DNA from: Streptomyces sp. NK08204
Lineage (GTDB): Bacteria > Actinomycetota > Actinomycetes > Streptomycetales > Streptomycetaceae
Direction of reading: 5' to 3'
NCBI RefSeq assembly: GCF_020400585.1
Contig: NZ_JAINVF010000003.1
Location: 124,001 to 188,000, forward strand
Length of the DNA stretch: 64,000 nucleotides
Shown here: one piece after another, positions 9,147 through 17,410 of the stretch
How the letters are laid out: each line of letters begins with the position of its first letter
How positions within the stretch are numbered: position 1 is the first letter of the stretch
The notes under the pieces: generated by a model
The model's input: only the letters and a program-made list of their open reading frames with translations
What the model was told of the DNA's origin: nothing
Database searches by the model: none
Translations under genes and position numbers: made by a program

Positions 9147-9243
9147 GCGCGCCTCCTGAAGAGGTAGGGGAGCGTACGTCGCTAGGTACGGGACGCCGGA
9201 CGAGGTTACTCAGGGGTTACCGGAGCCACCGAAGTAACCTGCG

Positions 9244-9612
9244 TCACATCTTGGTGCGGGACAGCGCCTCCTGTACGGCGTCCTCGCTGCGGGCGACGAC
9301 GGCCGTACCGTCGTCGGCCGTGATGATCGGCCGCTGGATCAGCTTGGGGTGCTCGGCGAGAGCGCGGATCCACCGGCCGCGGGACGCCTCGTCGCGCGCC
9401 CAGTCCTTCAGCCCCAGCTCCTTGGCGTCCGCCTCCTGGGTCCGGGTGATGTCCCACGGTTCGAGCCGCAGCCGCTCCAGCACGGCCCTGATCTCGTCCT
9501 CGCTCGGTACGTCCTCCAGATACCGGCGGACGGTGTACTCGGCCCCCTCGGCGTCGAGCAGGCTGATGGCGCTACGGCACTTGGAGCAGGCCGGGTTGAT
9601 CCAGATTTCCAT
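9244..9612 (-). CDS. ArsC/Spx-family thioredoxin-fold protein
   Basis: This 122-residue protein begins MEIWINPACSKCRSAISLL, with cysteines at 9 and 12 at the usual thioredoxin-fold position of ArsC-like proteins. The downstream pattern (DVPSEDEIRAVLERL, LIQRPII) fits the same family. Members include arsenate reductases and Spx-like regulators. No arsenic-resistance genes are nearby, so a general redox role is as likely as arsenate reduction. The ATG at 9612 was preferred over a frame eight codons longer because it starts at the conserved beta strand. Confidence 0.87.
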   Translation of the reverse strand: MEIWINPACSKCRSAISLLDAEGAEYTVRRYLEDVPSEDEIRAVLERLRLEPWDITRTQEADAKELGLKDWARDEASRGRWIRALAEHPKLIQRPIITADDGTAVVARSEDAVQEALSRTKM

Positions 9613-9843
9613 GGGGGTCACGGTACGCGCGTCCACGGCCCGATCGCTTCTGTTCGAATTTCAGCCGTCCCGGCAGCACCACCTCGACCTGCTGTGACAG
9701 GGCAACAATTTCCCTGCTCAGCAGGGAAGTTGCCCTCGCTCGCAGACCTCCGATTGTCAGTGCCGGCCAGTAAACTGGGAGCAGTGTTCGAGGGAGCCGC
9801 CGGAACCCCGGGGGAGTGCCCTGACCGCGACAGGAGGATGCCC

Positions 9844-10158
9844 GTGCCCGCTGCCGCACTGAAGCCGAAGCCGTTGCCGACCCAGTCCACCGCCAAGCGT
9901 TCCGTGCTGTTCGACTCGCCCTACCAGCCCGTGACGAAGCCGCCGCTGCCGGCCGGGCGACCGCGCGAGTGGTACGTCACCCACAACCGCCGGCTCAAGG
10001 CCATGCGCCTGGCCATCGCCCTGCTGGACTCCGGGGTCTACCTGCCCGACCAGGCCCGCAACGAGACGATACGCAGCACGGCGGAGCGGATCGGCATCCA
10101 CCCGCCGTCCGACACGACGTGCCACATGGTCCGGGCACTGATGCGTTACTCCCGGTGA
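9844..10158 (+). CDS. Small conserved protein of unknown function
   Basis: This 104-residue, basic protein has conserved-looking stretches such as VLFDSPYQPVTKPPLPAGRPREWY and NRRLKAMRLAIALLDSG, the latter probably helical. It has no signal peptide or membrane segment. An ATG at 9838 directly abuts an AGGAGG sequence, leaving no spacer; the GTG two codons later sits at a normal distance and is preferred. I do not recognise a family with certainty. A strong hairpin follows the gene. Confidence 0.7.
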   Translation: MPAAALKPKPLPTQSTAKRSVLFDSPYQPVTKPPLPAGRPREWYVTHNRRLKAMRLAIALLDSGVYLPDQARNETIRSTAERIGIHPPSDTTCHMVRALMRYSR

Positions 10159-10178
10159 GCCGGTGAGCCGGTGAGGTG

Positions 10179-10219
10179 CGGTGCCGGGTGCCCCCGGACT
10201 TCCGGGGTGCCCGGCACCG
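10179..10219. terminator. Long hairpin after the small conserved gene
   Basis: An imperfect stem of about 19 bp (cggtgccgggtgcccccgga against tccggggtgcccggcaccg) with a very short loop lies 21 bp past the stop at 10158. Confidence 0.75.
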
Positions 10220-10227
10220 TTCTCAGA

Positions 10228-10267
10228 CCCTCAAGCCCTCAAGGCCTCAAGCCCTCAAGCCCTCAAG
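10228..10267. repeat. Five tandem 8-bp repeats
   Basis: Five head-to-tail copies of ccctcaag occur, the third with one change (gcctcaag). The array lies between the terminator of the upstream gene and the stop codon of the convergent AlkZ-like gene. Being 8 bp long and non-coding, it can vary in copy number without frame consequences. Confidence 0.85.
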
Positions 10268-10285
10268 CCACCCCCACGCGGACTC

Positions 10286-11470
10286 TCAGGCGGACAGCTC
10301 CCGCTCCAGCGGCGTCCGGAAGCGCGGTGTGACCCGTGTCGGACCCAGCCAGCCGCGCAGTCTCTCCGCCTCCGCCCCGACCGCATCCTCGGCCTCCCGG
10401 CGCACCCCCGGTTCCGGGACGCGCCAGACGATCTCACCGTCCGGGCGCTGGGCCCAGCCGCCCACCACCCGGCCGTTCCACCACACCGTCGGGCCCACGT
10501 TGCCGCTGCGGTCGAAGAGCAGGGGGCGCAGTTCGGGGGCCAGAAACCAGTCGCGCTGCTGCCAGGCCATGGCCGTCGGATCGAGGGCGGGGAGCAGGGC
10601 CGCCCAGGGCTCCTCGGGGGCGGCCACCGGGTCCGTGTCACCGTCGGCGACGTACGCCGGGCCTTCGTCCACCGTCACCTGCCGCGCGCCGACCGCGTCA
10701 AGGGCGCGGCGGACCTCCGTCACCCGCCAGCCCGTCCACCACTTCAGGTCCGCCTCCGTCGCCGGGCCGCAGGCCCTGAGCCAGCGGCGCAGCAGGTCGG
10801 CCTGCGCGTCGGCCGGGTCCAGCTCCGGGTGCTCGGGGGCCGGTGCCCAGCGGAACTGGCTGGACGTCCAGGAGCCGAGCGGCCGGCCGCGAACCACCTT
10901 GCCCTCGACGCCGAGCACGCGCAGCAGGCGGGAGGAGACCGTGTGCACGCCCTCGTAGCTCTTCCCGGCCGCGTACACGAACTGCTCGCGCAGACGCGGC
11001 TCGTCCTGCGTCAGCTCCGCCGCCGTCGCCTCGCCGCGCCGGGCCAGCGCGGCCAGCGCGGACGCCTCGACCTCCGCCAGCCAGGCCGCGTCCGGGGCGC
11101 CCGCCTTCGCCATGTCCTTGAGGAGGTGCGCGCGTTCACGGGCGGCCACGGTCAGGCCCGTCGAGGCGTGGACGACGGCCGTCAGCTCGGCCGGGAACAC
11201 GAACACCGTGTGCCGCATGCCGTGCATGCGGACCAGTGCGCGGTCCTCGTACAGCGCGCGCTCCGTCTGGGGCACCGCCTTCGCCGGGTCGGTGAGCCGC
11301 GCGGCCACCGCCAGGTACACCGACGCCGGGTCCGTGCCGTGCAGGGCCACCAGGGAGGCGGCGACCTCCTCGGGGCCCGCCGCGCGCGCCGGGTCCGCCA
11401 GACGGTGCCGCAGGGCCAGTCTGGCCCGCCGCTCGGCCGTGCCGATGTGCCGCCGTCGTGCCTCATCCAT
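10286..11470 (-). CDS. Winged-helix DNA-binding protein, AlkZ/YcaQ-like
   Basis: This 394-residue protein matches the HTH_42 (AlkZ-like) family in layout: an N-terminal helical part (RARLALRHRLADP), a middle with YLAVAARL and MRHTVFVFPAELTAVV, and a C-terminal segment with DGRVVGGWAQRPDGEIVWRV. Some members are DNA glycosylases that unhook crosslinks or remove bulky alkyl adducts, with a QxQ/QxD catalytic motif. I cannot place a clean QxQ here, so glycosylase activity is uncertain. The ATG at 11470 follows GGAGG. Confidence 0.82.
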   Translation of the reverse strand: MDEARRRHIGTAERRARLALRHRLADPARAAGPEEVAASLVALHGTDPASVYLAVAARLTDPAKAVPQTERALYEDRALVRMHGMRHTVFVFPAELTAVVHASTGLTVAARERAHLLKDMAKAGAPDAAWLAEVEASALAALARRGEATAAELTQDEPRLREQFVYAAGKSYEGVHTVSSRLLRVLGVEGKVVRGRPLGSWTSSQFRWAPAPEHPELDPADAQADLLRRWLRACGPATEADLKWWTGWRVTEVRRALDAVGARQVTVDEGPAYVADGDTDPVAAPEEPWAALLPALDPTAMAWQQRDWFLAPELRPLLFDRSGNVGPTVWWNGRVVGGWAQRPDGEIVWRVPEPGVRREAEDAVGAEAERLRGWLGPTRVTPRFRTPLERELSA

Positions 11471-11605
11471 ACCGGCCTCCCCGTGGACCGTGGGTGACGA
11501 TCTCCTGTCCGTATGGTCGCCGATGCCACTGACAATCGACCCGACGCGGTCGCGGCACGCCCCCGGAGCCACCGCCCCCGACGGCACCGGCACGGGCAGC
11601 GCGGC

Positions 11606-12340
11606 TCAGCCCTCCCCGTCCAGCCCCTTCAGCAGCACGCTCGCGAGCTCCTGCCGGTCCTCTGCGTGATCCCGGTACCACAGTCCCAACCTGTGCTCGG
11701 CGTCCGGGAGTTCGAGCCGGGTGAACTGGGCACGTGCCGACAGCGCCTCGTGTACGGCCTCCGTCACGGCCGGCGGGATGACCGTGTCGGCGCCCGGTAC
11801 CGCCAGCACCGCCCGGCCTCCGTAGGTCCGCAGTGTCTCCAGGGCCACAGAGGTGCGCCAGCCGTCCGGCGTGCGGATGATCTCGCTGAACCTGCCCCGG
11901 CCGTCGCCGAACGGCACGTCCCAGGCCTCCGGCGCGTAGACGGCGGGCGCGCACAGGCCCACCGCCGCCACCCGGCGGCCGTAGTGCCGCATGAGATCCG
12001 CGACGGTCTGGCCGCTCATGCTGAAGCCGACCAGCACCAGCGGGTCGCCCGCCGGGGCGTAGGCGTCGAGCACCGCCACCGACTGCTCGAACCTGCGCCG
12101 CAGGCTCAACTCCGCGAGTGCCCCGGAGCTGTCCCCGTGCCCCGAGAAGTCGAACGCCAGGGCGTGGCAGCCGTGCTCGGTGAACTCCGCGAGCAGCGGC
12201 AGGAGCCGCTCCTTGCTGCCGTTCCCGGCGCCGTGCAGCAGGATCACCGTGGCCCGGCCGGGCTGCCCGGCGGACACACCGCTGAGCCGTTCGCCGTCGT
12301 ACGCGTAGGAGAAATCAGTGAGTTCGCCCATAAGGGGCAT
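11606..12340 (-). CDS. Alpha/beta hydrolase
   Basis: This 244-residue cytosolic protein has the alpha/beta hydrolase signs: oxyanion region ILLHGAGNGSKE, nucleophile elbow GFSMSG, and a C-terminal acid/His pair in PGADTVIPP and DAEHRLG. It resembles dienelactone-hydrolase-like or acyl-peptidase-like members, but the substrate is unknown. A second ATG three codons in (MGELTDF) is also plausible. It is separated from the pspAB gene by only about 60 bp and may be read with it. Confidence 0.86.
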   Translation of the reverse strand: MPLMGELTDFSYAYDGERLSGVSAGQPGRATVILLHGAGNGSKERLLPLLAEFTEHGCHALAFDFSGHGDSSGALAELSLRRRFEQSVAVLDAYAPAGDPLVLVGFSMSGQTVADLMRHYGRRVAAVGLCAPAVYAPEAWDVPFGDGRGRFSEIIRTPDGWRTSVALETLRTYGGRAVLAVPGADTVIPPAVTEAVHEALSARAQFTRLELPDAEHRLGLWYRDHAEDRQELASVLLKGLDGEG

Positions 12341-12399
12341 TCACTCACGGCAGGGGCCCGGAGGAGGGGGAGGGACGGGCCCGGGTCACAGGCCGGGGG

Positions 12400-12984
12400 T
12401 CACAGGCCGGGCGCCCCCCATACCGGGAACCAGCGGCCGAGGTCCGGCTCGATCCGCAGGTCGCTCGCCAGCATCACCTTGACCTCGAGCTCCAGGGCGC
12501 CGTCCCGGCGTTCGCCGCCGCCGGGCAGCGGGGCGAAGGGGTAGAAGCTGCCCCGCTTGTAGAGGTAGACCAGGGCCAGCTTCCGGCCGCCCTCGCCCGC
12601 GAACACGGCCAGGGAGCACAGCAGCTGCGGGCCGAATCCGCTGGCCTCCAGGGAGCTGTTCACCGCATGCAGGTCGTTGACCAGCTCGGGCAACTGGTCG
12701 GGGCCGCGCCGGGAGACCAGCCAGGAGTAGCCGTACTCGTCCTGCCGGATCTCCACCCCAGGCCCCTTGCGCTCGGCGTCCGCGTCCAGGAGCGCCCGGA
12801 CCTCCCGGTAGGTCTGCTCGAAGGCCGCGCCCTCCACCGTGGCGAAGCACACCGCCCCGTCGCCGGTCGGCGTGAACCCGGCCGCCGCCTCGAGCGTCAC
12901 GGCCGCCGACGGCAGCGCGAACAGCTGGTCGAGGTCGGGGGCGACGGGCTTCGTGCGGCCGAGCAGGATGTCCAGCAGACCCAT
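12400..12984 (-). CDS. pspAB: PspA-associated protein PspAB
   Basis: This 194-residue protein begins MGLLDILLGRTKPVAPDLDQ, the characteristic opening of PspAB, and continues LFALPSAAVTLEAAAGFTPTG and VEGAAFEQTYREV. PspAB is linked by genome context to the phage-shock/membrane-stress system in actinobacteria; its biochemical role is not established. The gene begins 2 bp after the htpX stop codon, so the two are co-translated. That pairing of an HtpX protease with PspAB is known across actinobacteria. pspA and pspAA lie about 47 kb away in this window. Confidence 0.9.
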   Translation of the reverse strand: MGLLDILLGRTKPVAPDLDQLFALPSAAVTLEAAAGFTPTGDGAVCFATVEGAAFEQTYREVRALLDADAERKGPGVEIRQDEYGYSWLVSRRGPDQLPELVNDLHAVNSSLEASGFGPQLLCSLAVFAGEGGRKLALVYLYKRGSFYPFAPLPGGGERRDGALELEVKVMLASDLRIEPDLGRWFPVWGAPGL

Positions 12985-12986
12985 GC

Positions 12987-13910
12987 TCAGCCCGCCTTTC
13001 CGGGCGCCGCCGCCTCGCCCAGCTCGGTGGAGATGCGGCCCAGTTGGTCGAGCCGCTGCTCGAGACTGGGGTGGGTGGACAGCAGCCGGGAGAAAGCGGC
13101 TCCGGAGCCCAGGGCCGGGGTGAAGTAGAAGGCGTTGAACGCCTGTGCCGTACGCAGGTCCTTCATCGGGATCCGGGCGATGTCCCCGCAGACCTTGGTG
13201 AGCGCCGACGCCAGCGCCGAGGGCCGGCCGGTCAGCTGGGCGGCGGCCCGGTCGGCGGCCAGCTCCCGGTACCGGGACAGCGCCCGGATCAGCAGGAAGC
13301 TGATCGCGTACACGGCGGCCGAGACGCCCATCACGGCGGCGAACACCGCCATCGTGTTCTGGTCCTTGCGGCCCCGGAACAGCTGCGAGTAGAAGGCGAA
13401 GCGCACCATCAGGCCGGCGATCACCCCGAGGAAGGACGCCACGGTGATCACGGCGACGTCCTTGTGCGCGACGTGCGACAGCTCGTGCGCGAGCACGCCC
13501 TCCAGCTCGGCGGGTTCCAGCCGGCGCAGCAGGCCGGTGGTCACGCAGACCACGGCGTGATCGGGGTTGCGGCCGGTGGCGAACGCGTTCGGCATGTCCA
13601 TGCTTGACACGGCGACGACCGGCTTCGGCATGTCGGCCTGGGCGCACAGCCGGTCGACCACCCCGTGCAGCTCGGGATACTCCTCCCGCTCCACGACCCG
13701 GCCGTGCATCGCGTACAGCGCGACCCGGTCGGAGAACCAGTACTGGGCCGCGAGCATCGCCGCCGCGATCACGGCGACCAGGACCCAGGACTTCAGCAGC
13801 ACGATCAACGCGGCGACGAATCCCACGTACAGCAACCCGAGCAGGAACAGCGTGACCCCCATGCGTGCGGTCAGTCGCCGGTCGCTCCGGAAGCGGCTCT
13901 GCATCTGCAT
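12987..13910 (-). CDS. htpX: M48 family membrane metalloprotease HtpX
   Basis: This 307-residue membrane protease has N-terminal transmembrane segments (about 16-55), the zinc motif HELSH in VLAHELSHVAHKD, two further hydrophobic segments (about 160-200) and the third-ligand region SRYRELAADRAAAQLTG. HtpX proteins degrade damaged membrane proteins with the active site facing the cytosol. The start is ambiguous between two ATG codons two codons apart; the first follows GGGGTG. It leads the htpX-pspAB operon, which fits a membrane-stress role. Confidence 0.94.
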   Translation of the reverse strand: MQMQSRFRSDRRLTARMGVTLFLLGLLYVGFVAALIVLLKSWVLVAVIAAAMLAAQYWFSDRVALYAMHGRVVEREEYPELHGVVDRLCAQADMPKPVVAVSSMDMPNAFATGRNPDHAVVCVTTGLLRRLEPAELEGVLAHELSHVAHKDVAVITVASFLGVIAGLMVRFAFYSQLFRGRKDQNTMAVFAAVMGVSAAVYAISFLLIRALSRYRELAADRAAAQLTGRPSALASALTKVCGDIARIPMKDLRTAQAFNAFYFTPALGSGAAFSRLLSTHPSLEQRLDQLGRISTELGEAAAPGKAG

Positions 13911-14053
13911 CACCCCGCAGTCAGGCACTCGTCCCGGTGTCCAGTGTGCACCTGCCCACTCCCGGCGGCCTCCATGACGCGGTTGCTTTCGCGCCCAGGG
14001 CCCGCAAAGCCTTGCCCCTGGGGCCGGAGAAGCCTCGCCGGCCTTTCTGCCGG

Positions 14054-15376
14054 TCAGCCGGGCTGTCGCACGCGCCGCACGGTCTGTTCCGCCCGTGCCC
14101 GCAGCCGCTCGTCCGGATCGTCGAGCAGCGCCATGGCCGCCCGCAGCCGTACGGCCCCGCCGTGGGCGTCCAGCAGCCGGTACGCCGACACCCGCACCCA
14201 CCTCGGCCGCCCGGCGCCCAGCCGCTCGGTCAGCCACTGCTCCGGCAGCAGCCGGGCCGAGGGCAGCAGCGCGAGGGTCGCCTCGCGGACGACCCCGGGT
14301 GCGGGGTCGTCCAGCATCCGCCGCATCCGCGGTACGTCCGTCACGTCCAGCAGCCGCAGCCCGGCCACCGCCCGGGCCCGTACGCCCGCCACCGGATGGT
14401 CCAGCAGCGGCCACAGCAGCCCGGCGTCGAGGCGCTGCCCGCACTCGGCCAGCCCGAGGGCGGCACCGGGAGGCAGCCCCGGGTCGGCCGGGTCGGCGCA
14501 CCGCTGCCGGTACCAGGGGAGCGGGTCGGTCCCGTGCTGCCGTACGACATAGCGCGCGCAGGCCCGCACCAGCGCCGACCGGTCCGCGAGGAACCCCGTC
14601 GCCCGCTCGTGCCGCCCCAGCCGCCGCAGCGCGGTGACCCCGGCGGACCGGGCCTGGGGGTTGCGGGCGCCGAGCAGCGCCTCCAGCACCTCTTCGGCGT
14701 CCTGCTCACCGGCGCCGGCCGACGCCGCGTCCGCGCACAGGTTCCGCACCACGATGTCGTCCTCCCGGGCGGCGGCGCGGGCCAGCTCGCCGGGGGACAG
14801 CAGACCCCGCTGGACGGCGAGGCCGTACGCGAACCGTCGTACGGCCCGGTCGGCGGCGGCCAGCAGCGGCGCGAGGCGCTCCTTGTCCGCCCGGTCCAGC
14901 AGGTCGCGCAGCAGCCCGGCCGCGAAGTCCCCGCGCCCGCGCCGCCCGATCCGCAGCACCAGCGGGGCCAGCCGTACGGCCGCCGCATCGTCCAGCTCCC
15001 GCGCCAGCAGCTCGCGGGCCCGCTCCCGCACCGGCGGAGCCCAGTCCGCACAGCGCAGCACGACCAGCGGGAGCAGCTCCGGGCGCCCGGCGGCCCGTCC
15101 CAGCGCCCGGTGCCGGATCCGGCCGTCGCGGTGGCACAGGGCGAGGGCGAGGTGGGGGTCGGTGAGCGGGCCGCCGGCACGCAGGGCGGCGATCAGCGCA
15201 CGGCCGCCGTCGGTCGCCTCCCAGACCGGGACGACGTCCGGCGGGAGGTACCACTGGTCCTCCCGCACCCCCTCGTCGAACTCCAGCCAGGCGGCCGGAC
15301 CACCCGTGCCGACGACGTCCGCCAGTGCGCCGCCCTCCACGAGCCACCGCGCGGCGCTGATCCCCTCCCGCACCAC
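14054..15376 (-). CDS. HEAT-repeat protein
   Basis: This 440-residue protein is made almost entirely of paired helices with HEAT/PBS-lyase-like repeats, such as DGRIRHRALGRAAGRPE, RNPQARSAGVTALRRLGRH, HPVAGVRARAVAGLRLLD and DPAPGVVREATLALLP. No catalytic motif, signal peptide or membrane segment is visible, so it is probably a cytosolic scaffold. The GTG start has a GAGGAGG site and lies 7 bp after the upstream small membrane protein gene, indicating an operon. A second GTG one codon on is possible. Confidence 0.85.
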   Translation of the reverse strand: MVREGISAARWLVEGGALADVVGTGGPAAWLEFDEGVREDQWYLPPDVVPVWEATDGGRALIAALRAGGPLTDPHLALALCHRDGRIRHRALGRAAGRPELLPLVVLRCADWAPPVRERARELLARELDDAAAVRLAPLVLRIGRRGRGDFAAGLLRDLLDRADKERLAPLLAAADRAVRRFAYGLAVQRGLLSPGELARAAAREDDIVVRNLCADAASAGAGEQDAEEVLEALLGARNPQARSAGVTALRRLGRHERATGFLADRSALVRACARYVVRQHGTDPLPWYRQRCADPADPGLPPGAALGLAECGQRLDAGLLWPLLDHPVAGVRARAVAGLRLLDVTDVPRMRRMLDDPAPGVVREATLALLPSARLLPEQWLTERLGAGRPRWVRVSAYRLLDAHGGAVRLRAAMALLDDPDERLRARAEQTVRRVRQPG

Positions 15377-15383
15377 GGCCTCC

Positions 15384-15638
15384 TCAGTAGGTGCGCAGTT
15401 GCGCGTAGCCGAGCAGGACGATCATCGCGGCGACACAGCCCAGCACGATGGCCGTGGACACCCACGAGGACCGGCGCGGCCCCACCGGTTCGGGGTCGGG
15501 GCGGAACGGCGCCGGGTCCGGCGGGTTCTCCTTCCAGCGGGCGGCGAGCATCCGGGCCCGCGCCGAGGGCTCCTTGTACTCGGCCGCGTCCGCCCACCTG
15601 TGGTCGAACTCCCGCTGCCAGTCGTCCTGTCCAGTCAT
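15384..15638 (-). CDS. Small single-pass membrane protein
   Basis: This 84-residue protein has a charged N-terminal half (MTGQDDWQREFDHRWADAAEYKE) and one hydrophobic segment near the C-terminus (STAIVLGCVAAMIVLLGYA). It should be tail-anchored with most of the chain in the cytosol. It is followed after 7 bp by the HEAT-repeat gene, which suggests the two products work together, perhaps with this one tethering the other; that is inference. Confidence 0.78.
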   Translation of the reverse strand: MTGQDDWQREFDHRWADAAEYKEPSARARMLAARWKENPPDPAPFRPDPEPVGPRRSSWVSTAIVLGCVAAMIVLLGYAQLRTY

Positions 15639-15820
15639 CCCCGTGCAAACCTCTTTCGTCCGACAGAGTCCGGAACGATGGTCCTTCCGACAGTAGGAAG
15701 CCTGGGAGGCGGCAATGGTTGCACGCGCATCCGAAACGCACCTCGCCGACAGCGGGGCCTCGGTGCGACGGTCGTTGCAGGCCTCCCTGTGAGCCGCGGT
15801 TCCCCAGCCGGCCAGGACGG

Positions 15821-17023
15821 TCACCGCATGCCGGCCCCGCCGGAAGGCGGTTCGGACAGGCCGTCGAACCGGTCAGCCAGGATCATCGCCACATCGTCCG
15901 CCAGGTCGCCGCCGGTGTGACGGCTCAACGCCTGGTGCAGTTGCTCCAGGAACTCCCGCGGGCTGGGACCGGCGCCTATCCTCTCCATGGTCTCCGGCAG
16001 AGCGAAGAATTCGTTGTCGGGGTTGCGGGCCTCGATCACACCGTCGGTGTACAGCAGCAGGCGGTCACCGGGGGCGAACGCGTAGCTCTCCGGCTTCTCG
16101 GGGGGATCGGCGATGAGGTCCTCGAGGCCGAGAGGCGGCGACGGCAAGCTCGGCACGAGTGGTACGGCCCTGCCCTGGCGCAGCAGCATCGGCGGTGGAT
16201 GTCCACGGTTGACCAACTGCACCACGGGTTCGTCCGGCACCTGCGCGATGAGCGCCGTGGTGAACCCTTCCAGCAGAACCTCCGGACCGAACGCACCCGG
16301 GACGGCGACTTCCCGTTGCAGTGCGGCCGTGCAGCGGTTCATGACCTCCAGCAGGTCCCTCTCGTAGTGCACGGCCTCCCGGAACGCCCCCAGGGCCACC
16401 GCGACGGCTCGCACCGCGGACAGTCCCTTGCCCCGGACGTCCCCGACGATCATCCGGACGCCGTACCGCGTCTGCACCGCCTCGTACAGGTCCCCGCCCA
16501 CCCGTGCCCCGGTCCCGGCCGCGAGGCACAGGCTGTCGGCCCGCAGCGGGCCCAGGAGCGTGGGCACGGGCCGCAGCACGACCTCCTGGGCCGCCACGGC
16601 GATGCGGCGGACCTGGTCGAGCTCTCTCTGCCTGCGCTCCTGCATAGTGCGGCTGGTGAGGAAACCAGCCGCGGAGACCAAGGCCAGAGCCAGGAAGTTG
16701 CTGTAGACCTGCAGCGTGCCCCATGCCCCGTTGTAGGTCGCGGTGGTCACACTGATCGCCAGCGCCAGGGCCGCCGCCGCGGTGGTGCCCCTGGGCCCCA
16801 ACGTCACTGCCGCCAGCGCCGGCACCGCGGTGAGGAAGGGGCCGGTGTAGACGAAGTGCGCAGGCGTGAGTTCGATGACCAACACGGCCAGCGCGATCAG
16901 ATAGGGCGCCCACCGCATCAGCGCGAAGGGGACTCGGTTGTGGACGCCTGCTCCTGGCAGCGGGGGTGAGCGCAAGAGCCACCTCATGCACCAAGCCTGC
17001 CTCGTGGACAGCCGCTGCTCCAC
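15821..17023 (-). CDS. Membrane-bound PP2C/SpoIIE-type phosphatase
   Basis: This 400-residue protein has an N-terminal membrane region with about four hydrophobic segments (between residues 38 and 120). A SpoIIE-like PP2C domain (about 160-390) follows, with motifs AAGTGARVGGDLYEAVQ, IVGDVRGKGLSAV, LLLYTDGVIEARN and DLADDVAMILADRF, which carry the metal-binding aspartates. Such Streptomyces proteins dephosphorylate anti-anti-sigma factors in partner-switching systems. No STAS or anti-sigma gene is adjacent, so the partner is unknown. The start is a GTG; an ATG twelve codons in is an alternative. Confidence 0.9.
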   Translation of the reverse strand: MEQRLSTRQAWCMRWLLRSPPLPGAGVHNRVPFALMRWAPYLIALAVLVIELTPAHFVYTGPFLTAVPALAAVTLGPRGTTAAAALALAISVTTATYNGAWGTLQVYSNFLALALVSAAGFLTSRTMQERRQRELDQVRRIAVAAQEVVLRPVPTLLGPLRADSLCLAAGTGARVGGDLYEAVQTRYGVRMIVGDVRGKGLSAVRAVAVALGAFREAVHYERDLLEVMNRCTAALQREVAVPGAFGPEVLLEGFTTALIAQVPDEPVVQLVNRGHPPPMLLRQGRAVPLVPSLPSPPLGLEDLIADPPEKPESYAFAPGDRLLLYTDGVIEARNPDNEFFALPETMERIGAGPSPREFLEQLHQALSRHTGGDLADDVAMILADRFDGLSEPPSGGAGMR

Positions 17024-17351
17024 CCAGCCGACCGCCCTGGGACGAGCTCACGGGGCATCTCACCCGCGGGCGACGCCGCCGGAGCCGAAAAGCCGACGGC
17101 CCGCAGACGGCCCAGGGGGGCGGAATCCCGCTCTGACCCGGGGCGACATCACACGTCGAAGCAATGCACACCGGGCGCGCTGACCCGCGCTTCCTGGCCT
17201 GGCCACTGCGGGCGAAGCCTGCCGGCGTCACGGTGGTCATGGCGCGTGCCGCCCGTCAGCGACGCGGGGCCTTCTGACCGTGCACGGCTGTGTGAGAGGG
17301 CGCAGGCATCGCTCTCACGGCACGGGGCAGATCCGCAGTCAGCGCGGACTG
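17024..17351. other. Intergenic region between the PP2C gene and glnA, no gene seen
   Basis: No frame here has convincing codon use or a family match. It contains a 14-bp direct repeat (17148-17161) of the glnA 3' end and the promoter side of the phosphatase gene. Confidence 0.5.
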
Positions 17352-17410
17352 CCGGTGGTGTGCCCCCTGTGGTCGAGGGGCACACCACCGGTGCGGATCA
17401 CACGTCGAAG
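17148..17410. repeat. 14-bp direct repeat of the glnA stop region
   Basis: The sequence atcacacgtcgaag occurs at 17148-17161 and again at 17397-17410. In the second copy it is the end of glnA (codons for FDV and the stop). The copies are 249 bp apart and flank the glnA terminator. Confidence 0.7.
17352..17391. terminator. glnA terminator
   Basis: A perfect 15-bp stem (ccggtggtgtgcccc and its complement) with a 10-nt loop begins 7 bp past the glnA stop codon. Confidence 0.88.

Noticed and set aside
13865..16969. A plus-strand open frame of more than 1,000 codons
   Set aside because: It runs antisense to htpX (its 5' end), the HEAT-repeat and PP2C genes, has unnatural composition (Arg/Gln/Pro/Gly) and no domain; it is a by-product of high GC.
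17149..17388. A minus-strand frame of 79 codons downstream of glnA
   Set aside because: It covers the glnA terminator hairpin and ends in a chance copy of the glnA 3' end; it has no sensible product.
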